Counted from the first letter of the stretch, positions 33,598 through 42,516 are shown. The stretch is DNA of 64,000 nucleotides from Halovivax ruber XH-70 (GCF_000328525.1 NC_019964.1:2666001-2730000), one strand, 5' to 3'. Program-made: numbers and translations. The notes: generated by a model from the sequence alone, not told the origin.

Positions 33598-35853
33598 GTG
33601 TCCCCGCCCCGTTCCCCATCCCGGCCACTCCTCGACCGCGGCCGCCGGTCCGTCCGTCGGGGCCGCCGGTTCGGCCGCCGTCTCGTTGCGGGCGAACTGA
33701 CGCCGACGGACCGCTACCGCCTGCTCGCGCTCGCCGTCTCCCTCCTCGCGGGACTGGCGGTGTTCGTCCTCGCCACGCGACTCTTTCCGTACCACTCGAC
33801 CAACGACGACGAGGCCGTCTACCTGCTGCAGGCGGCGATGCTCCTGGAGGGGCAGGTGGAGCTCCAGGCGGGCCCACTCGCCGACGCCGTCCGCCCCTGG
33901 TTCTTCGTTCAGGACGGCGGCCGCCTCTACCCGAAGTACAATCCGGTTCCGTCGGGGATGTTCGCCGTCTCGATGGCGCTCTTCGGGGAGCCGCGAGTGA
34001 CGCTCGCGGTCGTGGCGGCGGGAAACGCGGCGCTGGTCTACGTCCTTGGATCGGCGATCTTCGACCGCTCGGTCGGCGTCGTCGCCGCAGCCGTCTTCGC
34101 CGCTTCGCCGCTCGCGCTGCTCACCTCCTCGGTCTTCCTCCCCTACGCGCCGACGACGTTCCTGAACCTGCTGTTCGCCGTCGCCTACCTCCGCGGCGTC
34201 CGCAACGGCCACCTCCCGAGTGCCGCGGCGGCGGGCGTCGCCGTCGGGCTGGCGTTCTTCGCCCGGCCGTACACGGCGGTGCTGTTCGCCACACCGTTCG
34301 TCGCCCACGCGCTGTGGCAGGTCGTGGGGACCGTCAGTCGCGAGGGCATCGGCGCCGTCCGCCGTCCGGTCCCCGACCCGATTCGGCGTAACGCGCTCAC
34401 GGGCGCGCTCGGGCTTTCGTTCGTCGCACTGACGCTCGCGTACAACGCCCGCGTCACCGGGTCGCCGCTCGTGTTCCCCTACCAGGCGTTCGCCCCCATG
34501 GACGGCCCCGGCTTCGGTCGTCGGGTGTTGCTGGACCACAGCATCGACTACACGCCGGCGCTCGCACTCGAATCGAACGGGTACGTCCTCCGGTACTACG
34601 CGGCCCGCTGGATGACCGCGGGCCCGCTCGGTACACTCCTGGCCGTCTGCGGGCTCGGGCTCGCCATTCGGCAGTGGGTTCCGGGCAGCCCCCTCACGAC
34701 GGATAGCGCCGACGACGCCGACCACCGCCGGACCGCTGGCGTTCTCCTCGCCGGTGTCCTGCCGGCGGTCGTTCTCGGGAATCTGGCGTTCTGGGGCAAC
34801 CGCAACGCGCTCGCGACGATGACCGACCCGACCGACGGCCTCCTCTCACAGTTCGGGCCGTACTACTACTTCGACACGCTCCCCGTCCTCGCGGTGTTCG
34901 CGGGGGTCGCGCTCGTCGCGGCCTGGCGGACCCTCCGTCGCGGACGCGTCCACGCGTGGCTGACCGCTCGCACCTCCACGAATGGTGCGCGGCGGGTGGC
35001 CATCGCCGTCGCACTCGTGAGCGCGCTCGCGATCGGCGGCGCCAACGCCGCGGTCGTCTCGACGCCGGTCGAGCGCCACGCCGAACACACCGAGACGTTC
35101 GAGACGGCCTACGAGCCGTTCGAGGAGGCGGACCTCGAGAACGCGCTCGTGTTCCTTCCTCCGGAGTACGGGGAGTGGCTCGGTCACCCGTTCCAGGCGC
35201 TGCGCAACGACCCCGGGCTCGACGGCGAGGTGGTGTACGCCCTGGACGGCGGCGTCGAACGAGACTTCGCGGTGCTCGACGCCTATCCCGAGCGCACCTA
35301 CTACCGCTACGCCGCCCACGGCGAGTGGTCGCCCGACCCCGACGACGAATACGTGCCGACGCTCCAGGAGGTAACGCTCCGGGAGGGCACGAGCTTCGAC
35401 GGTGAAACCCGCGTCGGCACCCTCACCACCGTCGAGAGCGCGATCGTGCGCCTCGAAACGTCCGACGGCGAGACGGCCACCTACCGGATTCACGAACCCG
35501 GCGACGCGGTCACCGTCGAGTGGCGAGTCACGGACGGTCGCGCCGAACTGGTAACCGTCGACGACGGGACTGGCTCCAACGAGACGGTCGAGAACGGGTC
35601 CGTCCCGCTCGACGACGTCGACGACCTGGCCCTCTCGGTGACGATGCACGAGACGGTCGGGTCGTCGCTCACCTACCGCCAGGAGGTCCCCGTCCGGAGT
35701 ACCGACGAGGGCGTCGAGGTACTCTGGCCGGCGGAGCGAACCGTGTGCACGCTCGTCACGCGGTGTGAGGACGAGGGCACCTACGTTCCCGGGGAATCCG
35801 ACCTGTACCTCGACGGCGTCTCCTTCGAGGCCGAGCTGGACGTTCGGGAGTGA
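33598..35853 (+). CDS. GT39/PMT-like membrane glycosyltransferase
   Basis: A 751-residue protein from GTG 33598. Residues 1-480 are polytopic with the GT39/ArnT-like acidic loop motif after the first helix (FPYHSTNDDEAVYLLQAAML), which uses a polyprenyl-phosphate sugar as donor. Residues about 490-751 form a soluble extracellular domain with beta-rich content. It probably transfers a sugar to a surface protein or glycolipid. It is 24 nt after the FbpA-like gene, so presumably under the same operator. Convergent with the GT2 gene. Confidence 0.82.
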   Translation: MSPPRSPSRPLLDRGRRSVRRGRRFGRRLVAGELTPTDRYRLLALAVSLLAGLAVFVLATRLFPYHSTNDDEAVYLLQAAMLLEGQVELQAGPLADAVRPWFFVQDGGRLYPKYNPVPSGMFAVSMALFGEPRVTLAVVAAGNAALVYVLGSAIFDRSVGVVAAAVFAASPLALLTSSVFLPYAPTTFLNLLFAVAYLRGVRNGHLPSAAAAGVAVGLAFFARPYTAVLFATPFVAHALWQVVGTVSREGIGAVRRPVPDPIRRNALTGALGLSFVALTLAYNARVTGSPLVFPYQAFAPMDGPGFGRRVLLDHSIDYTPALALESNGYVLRYYAARWMTAGPLGTLLAVCGLGLAIRQWVPGSPLTTDSADDADHRRTAGVLLAGVLPAVVLGNLAFWGNRNALATMTDPTDGLLSQFGPYYYFDTLPVLAVFAGVALVAAWRTLRRGRVHAWLTARTSTNGARRVAIAVALVSALAIGGANAAVVSTPVERHAEHTETFETAYEPFEEADLENALVFLPPEYGEWLGHPFQALRNDPGLDGEVVYALDGGVERDFAVLDAYPERTYYRYAAHGEWSPDPDDEYVPTLQEVTLREGTSFDGETRVGTLTTVESAIVRLETSDGETATYRIHEPGDAVTVEWRVTDGRAELVTVDDGTGSNETVENGSVPLDDVDDLALSVTMHETVGSSLTYRQEVPVRSTDEGVEVLWPAERTVCTLVTRCEDEGTYVPGESDLYLDGVSFEAELDVRE

Positions 35854-35951
35854 ACGGGCGAACGCGGTTTGGCAGCCTCGGCCGAGTCGTCGCAGTCGTC
35901 ACTGTGGGACACTGAGACGAGGAACGGCGAGAACGGAGGCGGCGCGACCGG

Positions 35952-36848
35952 TTACCGGAACCGCTCTTCGAGGGCGACTTTTACGATGGATTTCGCGATG
36001 GCGGCGCCACCCTGGAGCGGATCGAGTTTGGTCTCGCCAGCGCGCTCGCCGTACGCGATCGGATGTTCGCGGATGGCGTACCCGCGCATCAGGGGACGGA
36101 TCAGCAGTTCCGCGGAGAGGCCAGTGTTCTCGGTCCACTCGATGTCCTCGACGACCTCGCGGCGGTAGGCGCGCATCCCCGTCGTGGTATCGTGGACGCG
36201 GGCACCCATCAGGACGCTCGCGACGGCGGCGAAGGCGTGGTTGCCGAAGCGGTTGAACGCGGGCATCGCCTCGGCGCCGTGGTAGAGGCGGTCACCGCTG
36301 ACGACGTCGTAGCCCTCGTTGATCAGCGCGAGGAACTCGGGCAGTTGCTCCATCGGATAAGTGTCGTCACAGTCGGTCGTGACGACGATCGGTCGATCGG
36401 GCGTCAGGATCGCCTCCCGGACGGCGACGCCGTAGCCCTGGGGCTCCTGTTCGATCACCGTAGCGCCGCGCTCGCGGGCGATCTCGGGGGTCCGGTCACT
36501 GGAACCGTCGACGCAGACGACCTCGGCCTCGCCGTCGGTCACCTCTGCGATGTCGTCGAGGACGGTGCCGATGGCCGCCTCCTCGTTGTAGGTGCCCATC
36601 ACGACGCTTACGTCCGCGAAGGTGAACACGTCCTCCGTCGTGGCCGTCTCGACTCCAGTCCCTGTATCGTCCGTCGCGGCTCCAGTCCCTGTATCGTCCG
36701 TCGCGGCTCCAGACCCGGCATCGGCCGTCTCGGTGCTCGCCCCCTCCTCGGCCGTGCCGGAATCGGTGTCTACCGCCGGCGATCCGTCAGCGTCGGTCGG
36801 TTCTTCGTCGGCGCCTCCGTCCGTCGAGTCCGCGTCGAGGGTACTCAT
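35952..36848 (-). CDS. GT2 glycosyltransferase (dolichyl-phosphate hexose synthase-like)
   Basis: A 298-residue protein. Residues 1-75 are a low-complexity acidic/Thr-rich tail with near-identical repeats (AATDDTGTG twice), encoded by tandem 27-bp DNA repeats at about 36655-36715. Residues 75-298 are a GT2 catalytic domain: VSVVMGTYNEEAAIGTVLDDI, VCVDGSSDRTPEIA and VVTTDCDDTYPMEQL (DxD). No C-terminal membrane helices. It resembles enzymes that make polyprenyl-phosphate sugars, the donor for GT39 enzymes such as the convergent gene. Operator 33 nt upstream. Confidence 0.87.
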   Translation of the reverse strand: MSTLDADSTDGGADEEPTDADGSPAVDTDSGTAEEGASTETADAGSGAATDDTGTGAATDDTGTGVETATTEDVFTFADVSVVMGTYNEEAAIGTVLDDIAEVTDGEAEVVCVDGSSDRTPEIARERGATVIEQEPQGYGVAVREAILTPDRPIVVTTDCDDTYPMEQLPEFLALINEGYDVVSGDRLYHGAEAMPAFNRFGNHAFAAVASVLMGARVHDTTTGMRAYRREVVEDIEWTENTGLSAELLIRPLMRGYAIREHPIAYGERAGETKLDPLQGGAAIAKSIVKVALEERFR

Positions 36849-36880
36849 TGCCGGTACTCTCGTCCGACCGGTCTTATATT

Positions 36881-36896
36881 TTTAGGTTTGCCTAAA
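36881..36896. promoter_or_regulatory. DtxR-type operator (TTTAGG-TTTG-CCTAAA)
   Basis: Perfect palindrome upstream of the GT2 gene (minus strand). On that strand it directly precedes and touches a TATA-like AAAATATAAG (about 27 nt before ATG 36848). It also lies 14 bp past the end of the GMC oxidoreductase gene. Confidence 0.8.
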
Positions 36897-36909
36897 ATAC
36901 CGATGTGCG

Positions 36910-38541
36910 TCAGAGCGACGCTTCGACGTGGTCGGCGCATTTGATGGCGAGTGCGGCGATGGTCAGGGTGGGGTTCAGCGCGCCGCCAGTGGGGAAGACG
37001 CTGCTGGAGGCGATCCAGCAGTTGTCGAGATCGTGGGTTCGCAGGTCGGGGCCGACGACGCTCTCGGCGGGGTCGGTCCCCATCCGGGTCGTCCCCATGT
37101 GGTGGTTCGCGGGGATGGTGCGGTCGGGGCCCTCCTGATAGGTGATCTCCGCACCGAGTTCTTCGAGGATGGCCTCCTGCACCTCGTTCGCACGGGCAAG
37201 CGTGTTGCGAGCGCGCTCGCCGACGGACCAGTGGACGTGCGGGGCCGGATTGCCGTGGTCGTCGGTCCGTTCGGGGTCGAGCGCGACGTAACTGTCCGCC
37301 CGCGGGAGCGTCTCGACGAGCGCGCCGACGGCGACGTGGCGGCCGTACTCCCCGCGAATGTGCTCCAGCAGGTCGTCACCCCAGTCGTCACCGGTGAATG
37401 CGAGCCCGACCGGCGTAGGACCGGCGTAGTTGAAGAACTCGAGTTTGAAGGGTCCCACCTCGTCGTCCGCGTCGTCGTAGAACTGGTGAGACTCACTCGT
37501 GAGAAAGCCGACGTGGTGCTGGCGCGTCGGTTCGTCGAGGACGCCCCAGGTGCCGGCGAACAGGTGGTCCATGAAGAACTGACCGACGCGACCGCTGGAG
37601 TTGGCGAGACCGTCGGGATAGTGCGGCGAATCCGAAAGCAAGAGGAGTCGGGGTGTCTCGACGCCGCCCGCGGCGAGGACGAACGCGTCGGCCTCCTGCC
37701 GGTGAGTCCCCCCGTCGGGCGTCGCGTAGACGGCTGCCGAGATTCGGTCGGCGTCGTGGTCGAGTCGCTGGACGGGCGCCCGATCGATCACGGTCGCACC
37801 ACGTTCCTCGGCGCGCTCGATGTGGACGGTCGCGTCGTACTTCGCCCCGGAGGGACAGACCGGCTGACAGGTGCCGTAGCCGACACAGGCGCTCCGATCG
37901 TCGTATCGCTCGGAGTTGCGAGCGTTGGGCACCGAATGGGTATCGACCTCCAGCGCCTCGCAGGCCTCCGCGAACAGCGAGTCGCTGTAGGAGGGCGGGA
38001 AGGCGGGCATCGGGTGGGGTTCCTCGCGCGGCGGGGCGTGAGGGTTGTCGCTGGCGCCGGCCACGCCGAGTTCGCGCTCGGCGGCGGCGTAGTACGGCTG
38101 GAGGGCCTCGTAGTCGAGGGGCCAATCGACGCCGACGCCGCGGGTGCTCCGCGAGGCGAAGTCGTCCTCGTGGAGGCGCATCACCATCCCCTGCCAGTGG
38201 AGGGTCGTGCCGCCGACCCCCTTGACGCGGGCTCGATTCAGCGGGTAGTGGGCCTCCCCGGAGGCGCCGTAGGCGTCGCGTTCGGGGTCCCCATCCCAGA
38301 CGGCCTGGCGGCCGGCCGACGGCCGGAGAAATCGCTCCTGGCGCGCACGGCGATCCGCCGGGTCGAACCGGGGACCGGCCTCCAGGACGACCACCTCCTT
38401 CCCGGCCGCTGCCAGTCGGTCGGCGACCAGCGCGCCGGCGGGGCCAGCGCCGACGACGCAGACGTCGGCGTCCGTGACCGGGGTGCGATCGCTCGTCCCG
38501 GGCGTCGGTTCGGCCGTTTCGGCGGGCGGCCAGTCGCTCAC
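36910..38541 (-). CDS. GMC family oxidoreductase (gluconate/sugar dehydrogenase large subunit-like)
   Basis: A 543-residue FAD enzyme. FAD-binding VCVVGAGPAGALVADRLAA lies near residue 27, GMC signatures are GVGGTTLHWQGM and LAAGGVETPRLLLLS, and the catalytic histidine segment is ANHHMGTTRMG, with the C-terminal PTGGALNPTLTIAALA. An insert CVGYGTCQPVCPSGAKYD could bind an Fe-S cluster, as in some membrane-bound sugar dehydrogenases. It has no signal peptide; the preceding gene, overlapping by 4 nt (ATGA), encodes a Tat-signal-bearing subunit 3, so the pair is probably exported together. Electron acceptor unknown. Confidence 0.9.
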   Translation of the reverse strand: MSDWPPAETAEPTPGTSDRTPVTDADVCVVGAGPAGALVADRLAAAGKEVVVLEAGPRFDPADRRARQERFLRPSAGRQAVWDGDPERDAYGASGEAHYPLNRARVKGVGGTTLHWQGMVMRLHEDDFASRSTRGVGVDWPLDYEALQPYYAAAERELGVAGASDNPHAPPREEPHPMPAFPPSYSDSLFAEACEALEVDTHSVPNARNSERYDDRSACVGYGTCQPVCPSGAKYDATVHIERAEERGATVIDRAPVQRLDHDADRISAAVYATPDGGTHRQEADAFVLAAGGVETPRLLLLSDSPHYPDGLANSSGRVGQFFMDHLFAGTWGVLDEPTRQHHVGFLTSESHQFYDDADDEVGPFKLEFFNYAGPTPVGLAFTGDDWGDDLLEHIRGEYGRHVAVGALVETLPRADSYVALDPERTDDHGNPAPHVHWSVGERARNTLARANEVQEAILEELGAEITYQEGPDRTIPANHHMGTTRMGTDPAESVVGPDLRTHDLDNCWIASSSVFPTGGALNPTLTIAALAIKCADHVEASL

Positions 38542-39059
38542 GGCGTCGGCCCCCGCTGGTAACTCCCGGTACCGCCGGGGTGGCCCGGCGGGTTCTCGAT
38601 ACCGATCAGTTCGCCGCCCGCCGGCGAGGCGTACAGCGCGAGCAGCAACTCGTTGATCACGTAGTACCGAATTCGCTCGACCTCGGTGCCGTCGGGATTC
38701 TCCGCCGCGGTCGCCACGCCTGCCGCCCGAAGCAGATCGTCGCGCTGATCGACCGACAGGTCGGCGAACGACGCGTCGTGACGCGTCGCCGCGTACCCGT
38801 CGAGGGTCTCGGCGGCCTCTCGAACGCCGGCGGCGTGAGACTCGTCGTCGAGACGACCGGCGAGGAACGTCTCGACGAACTTAGCGACGCCACTCACTTC
38901 GCCAGGATAGACCACTTCACCGGCGGCGACCATCGTTCGTCGAAGCTCGTTGTCTTCCTCGGGATCAGTCTCGCGGAGATGTGTGCCTACGGCCACGGCG
39001 CCGGCACCGGCCCCGACCGCAGCCAGCGCGGCCACCGCGTCCCGCCGTGACAGCTCCAT
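38538..39059 (-). CDS. Gluconate 2-dehydrogenase subunit 3 family protein
   Basis: A 173-residue protein with an N-terminal Tat signal (LSRRDAVAALAAVGAGAGAV) and the subunit 3 pattern (RRTMVAAGEVVYPGEVSG ... LLLALYASPAGGELIG). In gluconate dehydrogenases this small subunit carries the large FAD subunit through the Tat system. Its 4-nt ATGA overlap with the GMC gene supports a complex. ATG 39059 lies 8 nt after an iron-type operator and about 30 nt after a TATA-like ATATAAGG, consistent with a leaderless, iron-repressed mRNA. Confidence 0.88.
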   Translation of the reverse strand: MELSRRDAVAALAAVGAGAGAVAVGTHLRETDPEEDNELRRTMVAAGEVVYPGEVSGVAKFVETFLAGRLDDESHAAGVREAAETLDGYAATRHDASFADLSVDQRDDLLRAAGVATAAENPDGTEVERIRYYVINELLLALYASPAGGELIGIENPPGHPGGTGSYQRGPTP

Positions 39060-39066
39060 GCCGGAG

Positions 39067-39082
39067 ATTAGGTAAACCTAAA
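39067..39082. promoter_or_regulatory. DtxR-type operator (ATTAGG-TAAA-CCTAAA), divergent
   Basis: Inner half-sites TTAGG/CCTAA are perfect; the outer base is mismatched. It separates the GMC operon start (39059, minus) from the FbpB-like permease (plus). An AT-rich CTTATATTC (about 39084-39092) could serve as TATA in either direction. Confidence 0.75.
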
Positions 39083-39267
39083 CCTTATATTCGTTGGAAC
39101 GCCTCCGATCGAGTAACTGTAGTCGGCGAGTCTGGTGGGTGTTATCGGCCGCGAACCGACGGCGGGAAGTGGACGCAGCCGAATCGGTTCACACGAACTG
39201 CCGACGGAAACCGTCGAGCGATCGGCGGCCGAGTCACGCCGACGAGGACGCACTGAACACTCGATCT

Positions 39268-40908
39268 ATGAACATTCCACACGTACGTACGGATCGCAGC
39301 GAGGGTGAGGGGCTGCCGATCGGGTTGACACTGCTGTCGGGGGCGATCGCCGCGAGCATGCTGGTGCCGATCAGCTGGTTACTCTTCGAGGTACTCACGG
39401 TCGATCCCGAACAGGTCTGGTCGGACCTCACCCGGCCGCTCACGGTCGAGGTCCTCACCAACAGCATCCTGCTGACGATCGGCGTAACGACGCTATCGAT
39501 CCTGCTGGGCGTTCCGCTGGCGTGGCTGACCGTCCAGACGGACCTGCCGTTCCGGCGATTCTGGACGGTCGTCGTCGCCCTGCCGCTCGTGATCCCGAGT
39601 TATATCGGCGCGTTCTCGTTCGTCTCGGCGTTCGGCCCGCGCGGGGAGTTCCAGTCGATCCTCTCGCCGCTGGGCGTCGATCGGATCCCGGAGATCTACG
39701 GCCTGCCGGGGTCGATCGTCGTCATCACGCTCTACACCTATCCGTACGTCTACCTGACGACGCGAGCGGGCCTGCTCTCGTTCGACCGGACGCTGCTAGA
39801 CGCCGCGCGCACCTTAGATCACGGCCGCTGGGAGGCCTTTCGCCGGGTGACGTTCCCCCAGATCCGACCCGCCATCACTGCAGGCGCGCTGCTGGCAGCG
39901 CTGTACGCCGTCTCCGACTTCGGAACGCCGGCGATCATGCGTCTACGGGTGTTCACCCGTCAGATCTACGTCGAGTTCACCAGCTTCCAGTCGGAGTACG
40001 CCGCCGTCCTCTCGCTGCAGTTGCTCGCCATCGTCCTCGTGGTCCTGGCTCTGGAGTCTCGCGTCCGTTCTGGAGGGCGGACGGGGAGCGACGGCGCAGG
40101 TCGCGGTGACGCCGCGGATCCGGCCGTGTCGCTGGGCACGTGGCGCTGGCCAGCCACCCTGTTGCCAGCGGCGGTGTCGGGCCTGGCACTGCTGGTCCCG
40201 ATGTGGATTCTCGGTCTCTGGCTGGTGAACGCCGACCCGAACGCCAGCGACGCGCTCGCGCTCCAGGGATACCACGTCATCAACTCGGTGAAGGTCGCCG
40301 CCGCGGCGGCCATCGTCGCCGTGCTGGCGGCCCTGCCCGTCGCCTACTTCGCAGCCCGCCACGACTCGCGGCTCTCGGACCTCTTCGATCGAGCAACCTA
40401 CGTCGGCTTCGCCGTCCCGGGAATCGTGCTCGCGCTCGCACTGGTCTCGGCGGCCACCGCCTACGACGGCGCCCTCGGGACGCGATTCGACCTCGTTCCG
40501 ACGATCTACCAGACGATCCCGCTGCTCGTGTTCGCCTACGTCGTCCGCTTCATGCCCCAGGCGGTCGGCACCATCCGGACGAACACGCTCCAGGTCGACC
40601 CGAAACTCACCGAGGCCGCCCAGACGCTCGGCTCCTCGCCGCTTTCCGCCTTTCGCAGGATCACCCTGCCACTCGTCAGGCCTGGCATCGTCGCCGGGGC
40701 CGCGCTGGTGTTCCTGACGGCGATGAAAGAGCTCCCGGTAACCCTGCTGCTTCAGCCACTCGGGTTCGAGAACCTCGTCACGCTCATCTGGGAGGCCCAG
40801 GAGCAGGCCTTCTACCAGTACGCCGTGATCCCCTCGATCATCCTGCTGGTCGTCTCCGGCCTCTCGATGGTCGTCCTCCTCTCCCAGGGCGGTCGCGAAG
40901 GACTCTAG
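39268..40908 (+). CDS. Fe(III) ABC transporter permease (FbpB-like)
   Basis: A 546-residue permease from ATG 39268 (the frame is open to 39094, but the added N-terminus is not protein-like). About 12 membrane helices in two homologous halves, each with an EAA-type loop (DAARTLDHGRWEAFRRVTFP and EAAQTLGSSPLSAFRRITLP), the arrangement of FbpB/SfuB. It should pair with the FbpA-like lipoprotein at 32446. No ATPase follows; the next gene is convergent with stop codons sharing the CTAG at 40905-40908. If transcribed from the divergent promoter near 39090, the 5' UTR is about 150 nt. Confidence 0.9.
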   Translation: MNIPHVRTDRSEGEGLPIGLTLLSGAIAASMLVPISWLLFEVLTVDPEQVWSDLTRPLTVEVLTNSILLTIGVTTLSILLGVPLAWLTVQTDLPFRRFWTVVVALPLVIPSYIGAFSFVSAFGPRGEFQSILSPLGVDRIPEIYGLPGSIVVITLYTYPYVYLTTRAGLLSFDRTLLDAARTLDHGRWEAFRRVTFPQIRPAITAGALLAALYAVSDFGTPAIMRLRVFTRQIYVEFTSFQSEYAAVLSLQLLAIVLVVLALESRVRSGGRTGSDGAGRGDAADPAVSLGTWRWPATLLPAAVSGLALLVPMWILGLWLVNADPNASDALALQGYHVINSVKVAAAAAIVAVLAALPVAYFAARHDSRLSDLFDRATYVGFAVPGIVLALALVSAATAYDGALGTRFDLVPTIYQTIPLLVFAYVVRFMPQAVGTIRTNTLQVDPKLTEAAQTLGSSPLSAFRRITLPLVRPGIVAGAALVFLTAMKELPVTLLLQPLGFENLVTLIWEAQEQAFYQYAVIPSIILLVVSGLSMVVLLSQGGREGL

Positions 40909-41684
40909 CCCGGGCTCGCCTCGCCGTCTATCGGCTCGACCACCGACGGATCGTCGAACGACGGGTCGTTCACTGCCGTCGAGACGGGGTACGCCGTCAT
41001 CGAATCTGCCGGGTGCGGCCGCAGGTCGGCGACCGGATCCGGCTCGCGCAACCACCGCCGTTCGGCGGCCGGTTCGAGAATCGCCGGCATCCGATCGTGT
41101 AGCTCCCCCACCAGTTCGTTCGGTTCCATCGTCACGATCGTCACCGTCTCCGACAGCCCATCGTCGTCGACGTCGCGTTCGATGCCGCCGCCGAACGCGT
41201 CGAGGCCGGCCTGCGAGTCGCCAGCCGGCGGCTCACGTCGCTCCCACAGCCCCGCCATCGCGAACGGCCGGTCGTCCTCGAAGGCGATCCGGTAGGGCTG
41301 TTTGCCGTTTTCGGTCGGGACCCACTCGTAGAAACCGTCGGCCAGGACGAGACAGCGTCCCGCTGCAGGCGTCTCGCGATCGGACGGCGCCCCCTCGTCG
41401 AACCCACCGTCGCTGTTCCGTTTCACGTACGCCGACCGAAAGCTCCGCGTCTCCGCGAGCGTCTCGGCACGCGCGTTGATCAGTCGGTCGCGATCGGCGT
41501 CGGCCCACGGCGGCGTGAATCCCCACTCGAGCTGGCGAACCGTCTCCGGTGCTTCGTCCGTGACAACCGGGACGGACTGGCCCGGCGCGGCGTTGTACGT
41601 CGGGGTGAACGAGCGCTCGAACCGCGCGTCGAATCGGTCTTCGACGTCCGGCGGCGGGACGAACAGCGAGTACCGGCCACACAT
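40905..41684 (-). CDS. SOS response-associated peptidase (SRAP/HMCES/YedK family)
   Basis: A 259-residue SRAP protein. The catalytic Cys2 is in MCGRYS, so ATG 41684 is the right start (the 8 upstream residues in the frame are not used, since Met removal must expose Cys). Other conserved segments: PTYNAAPGQ, WGFTPPWAD, INARAETL, LADGFYEW and the catalytic His in ELHDRMPAIL. The family forms a covalent cross-link with abasic sites in single-stranded DNA. Its stop overlaps that of the permease. Confidence 0.95.
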   Translation of the reverse strand: MCGRYSLFVPPPDVEDRFDARFERSFTPTYNAAPGQSVPVVTDEAPETVRQLEWGFTPPWADADRDRLINARAETLAETRSFRSAYVKRNSDGGFDEGAPSDRETPAAGRCLVLADGFYEWVPTENGKQPYRIAFEDDRPFAMAGLWERREPPAGDSQAGLDAFGGGIERDVDDDGLSETVTIVTMEPNELVGELHDRMPAILEPAAERRWLREPDPVADLRPHPADSMTAYPVSTAVNDPSFDDPSVVEPIDGEASPG

Positions 41685-41872
41685 ACGCCCCGCTCGGGCC
41701 GCCAGCACCGAAATCGCTTCGGCCGTCGACGGCCGGGAGTGGGCGAGTGGCAGAGATAACGCGTCGTTGCCACTGCGACACCCGTCAGTTTGGCCAGTAA
41801 ATCGGCCCCTTCGACAGGCGAGCGGTCAGTAAGGCGTCCGTACCCTTGTGCGTCCGCCGGAAGGGATCGTCC

Positions 41873-42007
41873 ATGGACGCAACGCGAGACGGTGAGCGCG
41901 AACCCGTCGAATTCGTCGTCAGCGCGGACGGACGACTCGAACTGCGCGACCCCGATCGACAGGGGCAGTGGCTCTCGACGGACCGACCGGTCGAAATCGT
42001 CCGGTAA
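41873..42007 (+). CDS. Small DUF7331-like protein (44 aa)
   Basis: A 44-codon frame: MDATRDGEREPVEFVVSADG, then LELRDPDRQGQWLSTDRPVE and IVR. The pattern of a short beta-rich acidic protein with a conserved QGQWLSTD-like centre fits a small haloarchaeal family (DUF7331) that I recall; function unknown. Between SRAP and DUF302 genes with its own start. Confidence 0.65.
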   Translation: MDATRDGEREPVEFVVSADGRLELRDPDRQGQWLSTDRPVEIVR

Positions 42008-42057
42008 GAACACCACGTCCACCACGGGCGTAACCCAGTGGCGACAGCGCGAAGAAA

Positions 42058-42516
42058 TTACGACGAGTCGGCGTTTTCGGCGTGTGCCTCGATGTTCGCC
42101 CAGACCTCACCCATCACGTCACCCGTCTGTTCGACGAGCGCCTCGACCGCCGGCCCGCAGTCGCCCGGTGCACAGCCGAGATCGCGGATTGCCTTCGTCG
42201 TCGAGGCGTGATAGGCGTGGACGACGCCATCGTCCTCGTAGACAACCGTCGTACAGGGCAACAGGCCCGCGAGTTGCGGATCGATCTCGAGGGCATCCCT
42301 CGCGATTTCGGCGTGACAGACGACGATCAGCGCCGTCTTTCGGATCTCCTCGTCGAGGACGCCCGCGACGTACTCGTCCAGCCGTGTGAGCGCGACGGTC
42401 TCGAACCCCTGGTACTCGTGTTCGAGCTGGACGTGCGCGACGGCGTCCTCGAATTCCAGATCGAGCGTGGTGTGTAACGCCTCTTCGACGGTGGGTGCGG
42501 GCTTCGGCGTGGCCAT
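42058..42516 (-). CDS. DUF302 family protein
   Basis: A 152-residue cytoplasmic protein of the DUF302 family (TLDLEFEDAVAHVQLEHEYQGF ... VVCHAEIARDALEIDPQLAGLLPCTTVVY). The fold is compact alpha/beta; function is unknown, with some members linked to redox or metal stress. ATG 42516 is preferred to 42564. The C-terminal part adds a family-atypical helical tail with CAPGDCG. Confidence 0.88.
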   Translation of the reverse strand: MATPKPAPTVEEALHTTLDLEFEDAVAHVQLEHEYQGFETVALTRLDEYVAGVLDEEIRKTALIVVCHAEIARDALEIDPQLAGLLPCTTVVYEDDGVVHAYHASTTKAIRDLGCAPGDCGPAVEALVEQTGDVMGEVWANIEAHAENADSS

